A stretch of 64,000 nucleotides of DNA from Streptomyces sp. GQFP (lineage in GTDB: Bacteria > Actinomycetota > Actinomycetes > Streptomycetales > Streptomycetaceae): assembly GCF_021545335.1 (NCBI RefSeq), contig NZ_CP089312.1:2666001-2730000 (forward strand). The letters run 5' to 3'. The notes under the pieces were generated by a model. That model was not told where the DNA came from. It was given only the letters and a program-made list of their open reading frames with translations, and made no database searches. Within the stretch, counting starts at the first letter, position 1. Every line of letters begins with the position of its first letter. The translations under genes were made by a program, and so were the position numbers. Below, piece by piece: positions 17,838 to 26,675 of the stretch.

Positions 17838-18752
17838 TTAACTGGCCAGGTGGGCGCGGAGCGCCGCGACCACCCAGGTGAACTCCTCCCGGTGCGCGGC
17901 CAGCGGTTCCCGGCCTTTCACGGTGAGCAGCAACTCGCGGTAACGGGCGACCGTGTCGTTCGTCGACGACTCCAGGCGTGCGAGTACGCCGGCGGGGTCG
18001 GCGTCGCCCAGTATGTCCCGCACCACGTCCTCGGCCTCCGGGTCGTCGGGGGCGATGCCCTGCTTCCGGGCGTCGACCGCGAGCTTCATCATCCGCTGCG
18101 CGAACCACAGGGAGGAGCCGTCCGCGGTGTCGTGGCCGCGGTCGGCGGCGTTGAACTCGGCGACCGCCCGCATCCGCGCCCGGAACTCCGGGTCCCGCAA
18201 CAGCTCGGCCAACTCGACCCAGGCGTCGACCTGTTCGGGCGTGGGGTCTTCGGGCAGGTCGGTGGCGATGGTCCGCATCCGCTCGCGGATCACCGGGTCC
18301 GCCGCGTCGAGGCCGTGGAACATCTCGTCCACGAACTCCTCCAGGATGCGTTTGCGTTCGGCGGCCGACAGCCGCGCGAGCTTGTTCATCAGCGTCATCT
18401 CCTCCGCGGTCGAACCGCGTCTCGCCACGGACGACAGCACCGCACGGGTCACCTTCAGCGTCCGGATCTGCGCGTCCAGCGCCGCCACATGCGCGGCGGC
18501 CACCTCCGCGACCGTCGTCTCCCCGGCCAGCACCGCGCGTACGTGGTCCAGGCCGAGGCCCAGTTCGCGCAGGGTGCGGATCAGTTCGAGGCGGGCCACG
18601 GAGCCGGCATCGTACAGCCGGTAGCCGCCGGACGACCTGGTCACGGGCGGCAGGGCGCCCTCGTCGGACCAGTAACGGATGGTCCGTACGGTCAGTCCGG
18701 TGGCCCGGGCCAGCTCGCCGATGGTGAGATATCCGTTGCCGTCGTCGATCAT
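17838..18752 (-). CDS. MerR family transcriptional regulator
   Basis: 304 residues. N-terminal MerR winged helix at about 8-75: YLTIGELARATGLTVRTIRY then GGYRLYDAGSVARLELI, followed by the coiled dimerisation helix (about 80-115). The C-terminal 180 residues are helical without cysteine or known drug-binding motifs; many MerR proteins of this length in Streptomyces have an uncharacterised helical effector domain. It is divergent from a GNAT gene with 56 bases between the starts, and it precedes the EF-hand gene. MerR proteins act by twisting over-long promoter spacers; the target may be this divergent region. Confidence 0.9.
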   Translation of the reverse strand: MIDDGNGYLTIGELARATGLTVRTIRYWSDEGALPPVTRSSGGYRLYDAGSVARLELIRTLRELGLGLDHVRAVLAGETTVAEVAAAHVAALDAQIRTLKVTRAVLSSVARRGSTAEEMTLMNKLARLSAAERKRILEEFVDEMFHGLDAADPVIRERMRTIATDLPEDPTPEQVDAWVELAELLRDPEFRARMRAVAEFNAADRGHDTADGSSLWFAQRMMKLAVDARKQGIAPDDPEAEDVVRDILGDADPAGVLARLESSTNDTVARYRELLLTVKGREPLAAHREEFTWVVAALRAHLAS

Positions 18753-18808
18753 GTTCGCGAGTCTGGGCCTTCCAGTGGGTGGAGACTCAAGAGGCCGGGA
18801 GGGGCACT

Positions 18809-19447
18809 GTGGGGGAAACGCTGAGGGACATTCTCGACGGCGTCGCGCGGGGCGGCTTCCCGCCGCCGGACGGCCGTACGACCATCGTGCCCCAGGCCTC
18901 CCACCGCGACGCCGGAGTCCTCGCCTTCACCGCGCACGCGGTCGTCTTCACGGACGAGGACCCGGACTGGGTACGCCGGACCCTGGCCGGCGTGGACAGC
19001 GACGCGCTCTCCGCGCCGATGAACCCGCGCTTCCTGGCCGCCCTCATGGACCGTACGGGCCGCTCGAACGAGACGATCGACATGCTGGCGGTGGCTTCGC
19101 CGCTGCCGGGTGAGCCGTCTCTGACGCTGACGGAGATCGACGATCCCGGTCATCACCGGGTCGCCCGGGCGCACAAGCACCGGGACGACGTCCGGGTGTG
19201 GGCGGCCGAAGGCGGGGTGCTCATTCTGGGGCGTGGGGTCGCGGGGCGGCTGGAGGCCGCGGTGGAGGTGGCGGAGGGGGTACGGCATCGGGGGCTGGGG
19301 CGGGCCCTCGCGGGGGCCGCGCGGCAGTTGAGCGGTGGGGAGGTTGTGTGGGCGCAGATGGCTCCGGGGAACGCCCGCAGTGTGCGGGCGTTCCTGGGGG
19401 CGGGGTTTGTGCCGGTGGGCGGGGAGGCGTTGCTGCTCGCCCAGTGA
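18809..19447 (+). CDS. GNAT-family N-acetyltransferase
   Basis: 212 residues. The C-terminal half holds the acetyl-CoA-binding motif VRHRGLGRAL (about 165-174) and the following NARSVRAFLGAGFVPVG strand-helix typical of GNAT enzymes; the N-terminal part (DAGVLAFTAHAVVFTDEDPDW) resembles the GNAT-associated domain in Streptomyces paralogues. Substrate unknown. The GTG at 18809 follows GGGAGGGG by 4 bases; a GTG at 18779 is in frame but lacks a site. It is divergent from the MerR gene. Confidence 0.82.
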   Translation: MGETLRDILDGVARGGFPPPDGRTTIVPQASHRDAGVLAFTAHAVVFTDEDPDWVRRTLAGVDSDALSAPMNPRFLAALMDRTGRSNETIDMLAVASPLPGEPSLTLTEIDDPGHHRVARAHKHRDDVRVWAAEGGVLILGRGVAGRLEAAVEVAEGVRHRGLGRALAGAARQLSGGEVVWAQMAPGNARSVRAFLGAGFVPVGGEALLLAQ

Positions 19448-19458
19448 GGGGGTTGTGC

Positions 19459-19505
19459 CTTGGCCGCGGGCCGGTGGGGGCTGGCCGCGCAGTTCCCCGC
19501 GCCCC
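19459..19505 (-). repeat. Dispersed Streptomyces repeat, copy B
   Basis: On the minus strand this about 47-base stretch reads GGGGCGCGGGGAACTGCGCG followed by a (G)CCAGCCCCCACCGG-type tail. A second copy with only a few differences lies at 36996-37043, inside a coding region. I recall closely similar sequences as very common intergenic elements in Streptomyces genomes. Here it lies between two convergent genes. Confidence 0.75.
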
Positions 19506-19528
19506 TGCAGGACGCCCCTGCAGGGCGC
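19499..19528. terminator. Bidirectional hairpin between convergent genes
   Basis: Twelve-pair stem with a one-base bulge (GCGCCCCTGCAGG against CCTGCAGGGCGC), loop of 5, located between the GNAT stop at 19447 and the ADP-ribosyltransferase stop at 19531. Placed to terminate both transcripts. Confidence 0.6.
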
Positions 19529-19530
19529 GC

Positions 19531-20112
19531 TCAGTGCCAGGACTCGTAGTGGGGGTTGCTCTCGCAGGCGCTCATGATTTCTACCTTTGTCGTCTTGTTG
19601 ACCGGGCAGACGCCGATGATGTACTTCCGCTCGATTCCGCCGGGGAAGGCGACCTCGACCTGGTCGGCCCATTTGTGGGTGTCGCCGATGGTCTTGTTGA
19701 CGTCCACGCCGCCCGGGGCATCGATGTAGTAGTTGTAGCCCGACTTCCACCACGTCTTGTACAGGTCGTGGTCGTACGTCGTGGAGACGTACGGGGAGGG
19801 CTGGTTGACCAGGACGTACTTCTCGATGTCGTACTGGCCGTTGATGACGTCCCTGGGCTTGAGGCCCTCCGCGAAGATGACCTCCGGGCCGCGGCCGTCG
19901 CTGCGGTAGAGGGTGCCGCAGGTCTTCCGCCAGACCGGCTCGGGCGTGATGCGGTCGACGTCGACGCGGCGGTCGACGGCGGCCTTGACCGGGTCGTCGA
20001 ACTGGGGGCAGGCGGGGGCGGCTTTCGGGACTGTGGCGGCCGAGGTCGCGAAGACGGCGGCCAGGGAGAGGACGATGGCAGCGGTCCGCCGCCGCAGGCG
20101 AGTGGTGATCAT
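19531..20112 (-). CDS. Secreted scabin-type mono-ADP-ribosyltransferase
   Basis: 193 residues with an Arg-rich signal peptide (cleavage around 25-32) and a catalytic domain very close, from memory, to Scabin of S. scabies and ScARP (SCO5461) of S. coelicolor. R-S-E class residues are in place: Arg70 in GTLYRSD, Ser110-Thr-Thr in PYVSTTY, and Gln151-x-Glu153 in ADQVEVAF. The Q-x-E form goes with guanine-specific transfer, so the expected activity is NAD-dependent modification of guanosine or DNA outside the cell. STT replaces the STS found in Scabin. Cys35/Cys65 and two C-terminal cysteines fit disulfides. It is transcribed after the propeller-lipoprotein gene with a 98-base gap. Confidence 0.93.
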   Translation of the reverse strand: MITTRLRRRTAAIVLSLAAVFATSAATVPKAAPACPQFDDPVKAAVDRRVDVDRITPEPVWRKTCGTLYRSDGRGPEVIFAEGLKPRDVINGQYDIEKYVLVNQPSPYVSTTYDHDLYKTWWKSGYNYYIDAPGGVDVNKTIGDTHKWADQVEVAFPGGIERKYIIGVCPVNKTTKVEIMSACESNPHYESWH

Positions 20113-20210
20113 GCGTGCACCCTCTCGGGTCTACGGCGACGGACCGGGGACCGTCACTCGATCGGCGGCGTGTCAGACGACAGGCCGCCGGTCGGTCAAC
20201 TCGTCGCGGA

Positions 20211-21416
20211 TCAGCGGAAGATGCCCGTGTGGCCGAGCGAATAGCGGCCGGGCTGCGGGTAGACGGCGAGGCCGTGCGGGCCGCTGCCCACCTTGATGCG
20301 GGCCAGCTGCCTGCCGGTCCGGGTGTCGATGGCGTACACCTCGGCGTCGTAACGGCCGGACAGCCAGAGGACCTTGCCGTCGGCGGAGACACCGCCCATG
20401 TCGGGGCTGCCGCCGTCGGGCAGGTGCCACTTCTTGGTCAGTTCGCCCTTCTCGAAGTCGAAGACGGAGACGCTGCCCTCACCCCGGTTCGACACGTACA
20501 TCTCGCGGGAGTCGCGGCTGACGTACAGGCCGTGGGTGCCCTTGCCGGTGGGCAGGAGGGTGGGCCGGGTGAACTTGTCGCCGTCCAGGACCCACATGCC
20601 GTCGGCCATCATGTCGGCGATGTAGAACCGCTTCCCGTCCGGCGAGATCTTGACGTCCTGCGGCATCGCGCCCTCGTAGGGCAGCTTCTGCTGCGCCACG
20701 ACCTCCATCTTCTCCGTGTCGACCTTCAGCAGTTCGCCGCTGAACTCGCAGGACACGATGAAGTACCGGCCGTCGAGGGAGAAGTCGGCGTGGTTGACGC
20801 CGTAGCAGCTGACGGGCTCGGTCTTGACGGTCTTCATGGTGTGCGGGTCGCGGAAGACCAGCTCGCGGTCGAGGGAGGCCATGACGACGGCGTACTTGCC
20901 GTTGGGCGTGAAGTAGAGGTTGTACGGGTCGTGCACGTCGACCGGCTTGCCTGCCTTCCCGGTCTTCGGGTCGATGGGCGTGAGGGTGTGGCCACGGTTG
21001 TTGTTGACCCAGAGCGTCTTCAAGTCCCAGGACGGGACGACGTGTTGGGGCTGCCGTCCGACGTGGATCGTCTCGACGATCTCGTACGTCTTCGGGTCGA
21101 TGACGGAGACGGTGTCGGACTCGGTGTTGGGCACGTACACGCGGGACGGGAAGTCCCGTACGACCGGGGAGAGTTTGTTCGGCCGGTCGGCGGCGTAGAC
21201 GTCACGGGGGTGGAGGACGGGCGGCATCCCGGGGAGGCCTCGGACGACCGGTTTGGCGGGCGCGGCGGGTTTCACCGGCTTGACCGCGCCGAGGGTCCGG
21301 TTCGGCTGCTCCCGGGTCTCGGTGCCGCAGGCGGTGAGTCCGGCGAGGACGGTGAGGGCGGCTCCCGCGACAAGGGCGCGGGCGACGGTGGTGGGGGCGA
21401 GTGCAGTGGGGGGCAT
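20211..21416 (-). CDS. YncE-like beta-propeller lipoprotein
   Basis: 401 residues. A lipoprotein signal peptide ends in the lipobox LAGLTAC (Cys about 30), followed by a Pro/Lys-rich spacer and a seven-bladed-type propeller of repeats such as SRVYVPNTESDTVSVIDP, LWVNNNRGHTLTPID and MYVSNRGEGSVSVFD. Such 40-residue YVTN/PQQ-like repeats occur in surface proteins of unknown ligand. It is attached to the outer face of the membrane. Its ATG shares a base with the stop of the upstream deacetylase gene (TGATG), so the two should be made together and may act on the same cell-surface polymer. Confidence 0.88.
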   Translation of the reverse strand: MPPTALAPTTVARALVAGAALTVLAGLTACGTETREQPNRTLGAVKPVKPAAPAKPVVRGLPGMPPVLHPRDVYAADRPNKLSPVVRDFPSRVYVPNTESDTVSVIDPKTYEIVETIHVGRQPQHVVPSWDLKTLWVNNNRGHTLTPIDPKTGKAGKPVDVHDPYNLYFTPNGKYAVVMASLDRELVFRDPHTMKTVKTEPVSCYGVNHADFSLDGRYFIVSCEFSGELLKVDTEKMEVVAQQKLPYEGAMPQDVKISPDGKRFYIADMMADGMWVLDGDKFTRPTLLPTGKGTHGLYVSRDSREMYVSNRGEGSVSVFDFEKGELTKKWHLPDGGSPDMGGVSADGKVLWLSGRYDAEVYAIDTRTGRQLARIKVGSGPHGLAVYPQPGRYSLGHTGIFR

Positions 21417-22186
21417 CAGCTCAGCAGCTCCGTGGTGGTCACCGCGTGCAGGCCGCGGCGGTCGAGTTCGTGCAGGAGACCGGGCAGCGCGGCGACCGTG
21501 TCTGCGTACCCGAAGTGCAGGCTCACGATCGATCCGGCGCGGACGTCGGCCATGACATTGCGTACGACGGCGGGGGCGCCCGGCGAGGTGAAGTCGAGGG
21601 AGTCGACGTCGTAGGAGAGGACGTGCGGGTAGCCGGCCCGGCGGGCGAGCCGTTCGACGAGCGGGGAGGCGAGGGCGGCGCGCGAGGGTCGGAACCAGGT
21701 GCCGATGGACCCGGTGAGCGTCTTCAGCCGCTCGGCGCACCCCCTGATCTCGGCCTCGGCGTCCGCCTCCGGCATGGCGTTGATGTCGAGGTGCCGGAGG
21801 GTGTGGTTGCCGAGTTCATGGCCGCCGTCGAGGACACGGCGGGCGAGCCCGGGATGGGCGTCGAGCCAGGTCCCGACGGCGAACACGGTGACCCGGGAGC
21901 CGTGTTTCTCGGCGGCGGAGAGCAGCGCGTGCGCGGTGGCGGGGTCGCCGTTGCCGTGGAAGGTGAGGGCGACGCGGGGGCGGTCGCGGGGGCCGTGGAG
22001 GATCTGGGCGGGGTAGCGGAGGAGAGGTGCGGGAGCGGGGGCGGGGGTGGACGTACGGGAGGAGGGGGCGGCGGGAGGAGCGGCGGCACCGCCGGTCGCG
22101 CACCCGGTGGTCAGCACCCCCGAGGCAACGATCCCGGCGCCCGCACGCAGCACCGCCCGACGGTCGGTCGTGGTCACCCGCACCAT
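21416..22186 (-). CDS. Polysaccharide deacetylase (NodB) family lipoprotein
   Basis: 256 residues. The N-terminus combines a twin-arginine-like TTDRRAVLRAG with a lipobox-like LTTGC, so it is exported and probably lipidated. The NodB domain spans about 70-255. Motif 2 is intact (GNHTLRHLD, metal histidines), as are FRPS and a final SLHFG histidine, but motif 1 reads TFHGNGDP instead of TFDDGP, so both usual aspartates are replaced. Related Streptomyces proteins have the same TFHG form as I recall, so it may be a variant enzyme. Coupled to the propeller lipoprotein by TGATG. Likely target: peptidoglycan or surface glycan N-acetyl groups. Confidence 0.85.
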   Translation of the reverse strand: MVRVTTTDRRAVLRAGAGIVASGVLTTGCATGGAAAPPAAPSSRTSTPAPAPAPLLRYPAQILHGPRDRPRVALTFHGNGDPATAHALLSAAEKHGSRVTVFAVGTWLDAHPGLARRVLDGGHELGNHTLRHLDINAMPEADAEAEIRGCAERLKTLTGSIGTWFRPSRAALASPLVERLARRAGYPHVLSYDVDSLDFTSPGAPAVVRNVMADVRAGSIVSLHFGYADTVAALPGLLHELDRRGLHAVTTTELLS

Positions 22187-22263
22187 TTAAGGGGGGTTGG
22201 GACGGAAAACGGGCGATTAGCCCGATCGGCGGCCCGCCCACTCAACCATGGAGCCGTAGACGC

Positions 22264-22767
22264 CTACCTGTCGGCGACCCGCATCTCGAACCACGTCGTC
22301 TTTCCGCGCGGCAGGAGGTCGACCCCCCACCGGTCGGAGAGCTTGTCCACCAGCATCAGCCCCCGCCCGCTGATGTCCATCTCCTGGACCGGCATCAGAC
22401 ACGGCAGCCCCCGCGAGGGGTCCCGGACCTCCACCCGGATCCATCCCCGGCGCCGGCGCATGTGCAGGCCGAAGACTCTCGCGCCGGTGTGGCGTACGGC
22501 GTTGCCGACCAGTTCGGAGACGAGCAGGACCGCGTCCTCCGTCATCTTGGGGGTGAGCCCCCAGTGGCGCAGCACGACGATCTGGGCGAGGCGGCGCGCG
22601 GTCGCGGCGGACTCGGGGCGGGACGGCAGCCTGATCTCGCGCTCTGTGGGGTTTCCGAACAACTCGAACGCCTTGAGCGCCCGTTCGTCCTCGACCGCAG
22701 GCGACCACCGCGCTGCCGTCGCACGGGCGTGTCCCCGCGGCTGTTCCATGCCCTCCAGCCCCGCCAT
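22264..22767 (-). CDS. RsbW-like ATP-binding protein (HATPase_c_2)
   Basis: 167 residues with one GHKL ATPase fold: N-box ELVGNAVRHTG, and G-box DISGRGLMLVDKLSDRWG. No histidine phosphorylation domain is present. This is the widespread Streptomyces class related to the anti-sigma kinase RsbW/SpoIIAB, which bind partner sigma or anti-anti-sigma proteins. No partner is encoded beside it. ATG at 22767 was chosen over an ATG at 22926 since the sequence further up (AT-richer, codons without third-base bias) looks like promoter. The 260 bases between this start and the enoyl-CoA hydratase stop hold no other gene I can support. Confidence 0.88.
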   Translation of the reverse strand: MAGLEGMEQPRGHARATAARWSPAVEDERALKAFELFGNPTEREIRLPSRPESAATARRLAQIVVLRHWGLTPKMTEDAVLLVSELVGNAVRHTGARVFGLHMRRRRGWIRVEVRDPSRGLPCLMPVQEMDISGRGLMLVDKLSDRWGVDLLPRGKTTWFEMRVADR

Positions 22768-23030
22768 GCCCCCATCATGGCCGCCCGAACCGGTCGCCGG
22801 GGCCGTTCCCGAGGAATACGTTCCCCGGAATGAGTCATTCCGATTCGATCCCCTGACATATGCCAGAGACATCCCGTTGGGGGGTAAAGCCCCTCCCACC
22901 TGCGACGGAAGCTCACTTGCGGGCAAGCGGCAGGCCCCCTCGACAAGACAGGCTTAAGGTTGGGTTAAGGCTCCCGTAAACCGCCCTATCGAGGGACCTG
23001 GAATCAGACATCGCGTCAACTGCAGGCGCT

Positions 23031-23798
23031 TTACAAGAACTTCGCTCTGCCGGGGCCTTCCTTGACGAAGCTCCGCATGCCGATCTCCCGGTCCTCCGTC
23101 GCGAACAGGCCCGCGAACCAGTTCCGCTCGATCGCGAGCCCGGTCTCCAGGTCCGTCTCCAGCCCCGCGTCGATGGACTCCTTCGCCGCGCGCAGCGCGA
23201 TCGCCGGGCCCTGCGCGAGCTTCGCCGCCCAGGCGTGCGCCTCGGTGTAGACATCGGCGGCCGGTACGACCCGGTCCACCAGACCGAGTGACAGCGCCTC
23301 GTCGGCCTTGACCATCCGGCCGGTGAAGATCAGGTCCTTGGCCCTGGAGGGGCCGATCAGCCGGGACAGCCGCTGCGTACCGCCGGCGCCGGGGATCACG
23401 CCCAGCAGGATCTCCGGCTGGCCGAGCTTCGCGTTGTCACCGGCGATGCGGTAGTCGGCGCAGAGCGCCAACTCGCAGCCGCCGCCCAGCGCGTAGCCCG
23501 TGACGGCGGCGACGACCGGCTTGGGGATACGGGCGACGGCGCTGAAGGAGTCCTGCAGGTCCCTGGCCCGGGCGACCATCGCCGCGTGGTCCATGGCCTG
23601 CATCTCCTTGATGTCCGCACCGGCTGCGAACACCTTCTCCCCGCCGTACACGACGACCGCCCGTACGTCGTCCCGACGGGTGGCCTCCTCCGCGAGTTCC
23701 TTGAGGCGGTCCTGGGTGGCGACGTCCAGCGCGTTCATGGGCGGACGGTCCAGCCGGAGCGTGCCCACACCTTCGGCGACTTCGAGATGCACAGTCAT
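23031..23798 (-). CDS. Enoyl-CoA hydratase/isomerase family protein
   Basis: 255 residues, standard crotonase length. The oxyanion-hole segments are visible (FAAGADIKEM and ALGGGCELALCADY) and both catalytic-type glutamates are present (GGGCELA and QPEILLGVIPGAGGTQRL), which supports a true hydratase that adds water to trans-2-enoyl-CoA. It lacks neighbours of beta-oxidation, so the substrate chain length is open. Monocistronic by appearance; the L,D-transpeptidase gene upstream ends in a hairpin. Confidence 0.92.
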   Translation of the reverse strand: MTVHLEVAEGVGTLRLDRPPMNALDVATQDRLKELAEEATRRDDVRAVVVYGGEKVFAAGADIKEMQAMDHAAMVARARDLQDSFSAVARIPKPVVAAVTGYALGGGCELALCADYRIAGDNAKLGQPEILLGVIPGAGGTQRLSRLIGPSRAKDLIFTGRMVKADEALSLGLVDRVVPAADVYTEAHAWAAKLAQGPAIALRAAKESIDAGLETDLETGLAIERNWFAGLFATEDREIGMRSFVKEGPGRAKFL

Positions 23799-23827
23799 GG
23801 AGGCAGGTTAACCATGACTAACGCGTA

Positions 23828-23859
23828 CGGGCCCGGTGCTGTCAGTCACACCGGGCCCG
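23828..23859 (-). terminator. Hairpin after the first L,D-transpeptidase gene
   Basis: Perfect 11-base stem (CGGGCCCGGTG and complement), 10-base loop, located 28 bases past the L,D-transpeptidase stop and 30 bases before the enoyl-CoA hydratase start on the same strand. Confidence 0.7.
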
Positions 23860-23887
23860 CAGAAACTCGTAGAGCAAAGGGAAAGGG

Positions 23888-25102
23888 CTACGCCTTCCAC
23901 TTCTCCCAGGACATGTTCCAGGCGTTGAGCCCGTTGTCCGGGTCGACGATGCGGTCGTTGGAGTTCTTCACGATCACCACGTCGCCGATCATCGACCGGT
24001 TGAAGAACCAGGCCGCCGCGACCTTGCCGTCGTAGCCGCCGCGTACGTCCTTCAGGCCGATGCAGCCGTGGCTGGCGTTGTAGTTGCCGAAGGCGCTCGG
24101 TGCCCAGTAGTTGCCGTGGATGAAGGTGCCGGAGGTGGTCAGCCGCTGGGCGTGCGGCACGTCCTTGATGTCGTACTCGCCGCCGTAGCCGACCGTCTCG
24201 CCGTTCATCCGGGTCACTTCGAGGCGCTCGGTGATGACCATCTGGCCGTTCCAGGTCTCGTAGCCGGGTGCACCGGTGGTGACGGGGATGGTCTTGATGA
24301 CCTTGCCGTCCCGGCGTACGACCATCGTCTTGGTCTTGACGTCGACCGTCGAGACCTGGCTGCGGCCGATGGTGAAGGAGACCTGCTTGGCCTGCTTGCC
24401 GTAGACACCGGGGCGTCCCTCGACGCCGTCGAGGGCGAGGGAGACCGTGACCTTCGTACCCGGCTTCCAGTACTTCTCCGGGCGGAAGTCGAGGCGGTCG
24501 TTGCCGAACCAGTGGCCCTCGACGTCGACGGCCGGCTCGGTCTTGACGGTGATCGCCTTCTCGACGTCCTCGGGGGACGTGATGCCCCTGCTGAAGCTGA
24601 TCGAGAACGGCATGCCCACGCCGACCTTGGAACCGTCCTCGGGCGTGAACGTACCGATGAACGTGTTCTTCGGGGTGAGGGTGGTGAAGGAGGACTCCTC
24701 CGCCGCCGTACGCCCCTCGGCGTCCTTCGCCACGACGTGCACCTTGTACGTGGTCGACGCGGTGAGATGCGTCGAGGGCGCCCACTTGGTGTCACCGGCG
24801 GTCAGTGTGCCCTCGACCGGGTTGCCCTTGGCGTCCTCGACCTTGACCTCGGTCAGCTTGCCCTTGGCGGCGCTGACGGTGAGGGCGCCGTTGGTGTCCA
24901 CGGACCTGGCGCCGTTCTTGGGCGCGATGGTGACGACCGCCTGCGACTGCTGGGACTGCGTCGCGGTGGAGTCCGTGCCCTTCGGCTTGGCGTCGTCGGC
25001 CCCTGAGCCCGAGTCGCCGCCCCCGCTGCACGCGGTGACGGCGACGAGCAGAACTCCGGCGAGCAGTGCCCCCGTTGCCCCCGATATTGGTCGCGCGTTC
25101 AA
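23888..25102 (-). CDS. L,D-transpeptidase lipoprotein (Ig-like domains plus YkuD)
   Basis: 404 residues. The signal peptide ends in a lipobox (VAVTAC, Cys about 25). Two beta-sandwich Ig-like domains follow (about 55-250: WFGNDRLDFRPEKYW is the typical segment), then a YkuD catalytic domain with HGNYWAPSAFGNYNASHGC and nucleophile Cys347. These enzymes make 3-3 cross-links in peptidoglycan on the outer membrane face and resist many beta-lactams. The start is TTG at 25102, with GGGAGGGGAG about 8 bases upstream. A closely related paralogue lies just upstream in tandem, so this is a duplication. A terminator hairpin follows. Confidence 0.93.
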   Translation of the reverse strand: MNARPISGATGALLAGVLLVAVTACSGGGDSGSGADDAKPKGTDSTATQSQQSQAVVTIAPKNGARSVDTNGALTVSAAKGKLTEVKVEDAKGNPVEGTLTAGDTKWAPSTHLTASTTYKVHVVAKDAEGRTAAEESSFTTLTPKNTFIGTFTPEDGSKVGVGMPFSISFSRGITSPEDVEKAITVKTEPAVDVEGHWFGNDRLDFRPEKYWKPGTKVTVSLALDGVEGRPGVYGKQAKQVSFTIGRSQVSTVDVKTKTMVVRRDGKVIKTIPVTTGAPGYETWNGQMVITERLEVTRMNGETVGYGGEYDIKDVPHAQRLTTSGTFIHGNYWAPSAFGNYNASHGCIGLKDVRGGYDGKVAAAWFFNRSMIGDVVIVKNSNDRIVDPDNGLNAWNMSWEKWKA

Positions 25103-25271
25103 GCTTTCTCCCCTCCCGTGGCCTGGTCAGGCCCACTTCCCCGGCGCGTCCCGCGCACCCCGGCGCATATTAACCACAAGGTCACACCCCCCGGCGGCCC
25201 TGAAAGGTCACTGTTCCGTCCCAACATCATCGGATTGTCGGACCCGACTGTTTACGTCGATTCAGTAACCG

Positions 25272-26513
25272 CTACTTCACGGCGCTGCCCGCTTTCCACT
25301 CCTTCCAGCCCATGTTCCAACCGCCGAGCCCGTTGTCGGGAGCGACCTTCTTGTCCTTGCTGTGGACGACCTCGACGACGTCACCGATGAGGCTCCGGTC
25401 GAAGAACCAGCCCGCCGGACTGTCCGAACTGCCACCCTTCACATCCCGCAGTCCGACGCAGCCGTGGCTGACGTTGGTGTTGCCGAAGGCGTCCGGCGCC
25501 CAGTAGTTGCCGTGCAGGAAGGTGCCGGAGGTGGTCAGGCGCATCGCGTGCGGGACGTCGGGGATGTCGTACTCCCCCTTGCCGTCCTTCTTCGTGAAGC
25601 CGACCGTGGCACCGTTCATCCGGGTCAGTTCCAGCATCTCGGTGACCACCATTTTCCCGTTGTACGTGGTGGTCTTGGGCGCCCCCGCCGTGATCGGCAC
25701 CGTGGCGAGCAGTTCGCCGTCGCGCCGCACCTGCATGGTGTGCGCGGCGGCGTCGACCAGGGAGACCTGGCTGCGGCCGACGGTGAAGGTGAACGTCTTC
25801 TGCTGGATCCCGTACACCCCGGGCGACCCCTCGACGTCCCGCAGCCCCAGCTCGACGGTGACCTTGGTCCCCGGGGCCCAGTACTCCTCGGGGCGGAAGT
25901 CGAGGCGGTCGGCGCCGAACCAGTGCGGGCGGATCTCGACGGCGGGTTCCGCGGTGACGCGGACGGCGCGTTCGACGGCGGCGCGGTTCCTCAGTTCCCG
26001 GTTGAACTCCAGGGAGACGATCATTCCGGTGCCGACGGTGGCGCGGTTCTCCGGGGTGACGTATCCGATGAACCGCTCATCGGGCACGTACGTGGTGAAA
26101 GTCGTGTGCCGGGCCGAACGGCGTCCGTGGGCATCGAGGGCCACGACGTCGACCGTGTACCTGGCGGCCAGCGCGAGCCGCGCGTCGTCGGGCCGCCAGG
26201 ACAGCCCGTCGTCCGAGATCCGCCCGGCCACCTCCGCCTCCTGCGCGTCCTGCGCCTTCACGACCTTCACAGACTCCAGGCGCCCGCTGGGCACCCGTAC
26301 GAGAAGGGGGTTGTCGGGGCGCACGGCACGGCTGCCGTCGTCCGGGGAGACGCGGATCACGTCCTCCCGCCCCCGGGGTTTCCCGAACACCGAGTCCGTC
26401 CCGCCCACCCCCTCCGAAGTGCAGCCGGCGGCTCCGGCCAGCAGTCCTGCCCATGTCAGTACGGCGGCCAGCCCGGCCCTCGCGCGCCGAGCGCGCCCAG
26501 TTTCGTGCCTCAC
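25272..26513 (-). CDS. L,D-transpeptidase lipoprotein, second copy
   Basis: 413 residues with the same plan as the neighbour: lipobox AGAAGC (Cys about 29), two Ig-like domains, and a YkuD domain with HGNYWAPDAFGNTNVSHGC and GLRDVKGG. It differs by an insertion near the active site (KKDGKGEYD, GGSSDSPAG). The GTG at 26513 is the first start compatible with a signal peptide; the frame is open far beyond into glgX antisense but that part has no coding bias. Lies 169 bases upstream of the other copy and is divergent from glgX with 162 bases between starts. Role: 3-3 cross-linking of peptidoglycan. Confidence 0.9.
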   Translation of the reverse strand: MRHETGRARRARAGLAAVLTWAGLLAGAAGCTSEGVGGTDSVFGKPRGREDVIRVSPDDGSRAVRPDNPLLVRVPSGRLESVKVVKAQDAQEAEVAGRISDDGLSWRPDDARLALAARYTVDVVALDAHGRRSARHTTFTTYVPDERFIGYVTPENRATVGTGMIVSLEFNRELRNRAAVERAVRVTAEPAVEIRPHWFGADRLDFRPEEYWAPGTKVTVELGLRDVEGSPGVYGIQQKTFTFTVGRSQVSLVDAAAHTMQVRRDGELLATVPITAGAPKTTTYNGKMVVTEMLELTRMNGATVGFTKKDGKGEYDIPDVPHAMRLTTSGTFLHGNYWAPDAFGNTNVSHGCVGLRDVKGGSSDSPAGWFFDRSLIGDVVEVVHSKDKKVAPDNGLGGWNMGWKEWKAGSAVK

Positions 26514-26675
26514 GCAGGACCCAACGACGCGGCCCGCCCTGGGGAAACGTGAGTGCGAGCCATGCTCTGGGCAGAACAGGGGGGAGAACGACGCGACAGG
26601 GCGCCGCGGCCGGGACGCCACGGCCCCTGTACCCGCTTCGTTCCACTCGTTCCACGAGCCGCAGGAGGCGGAGAG

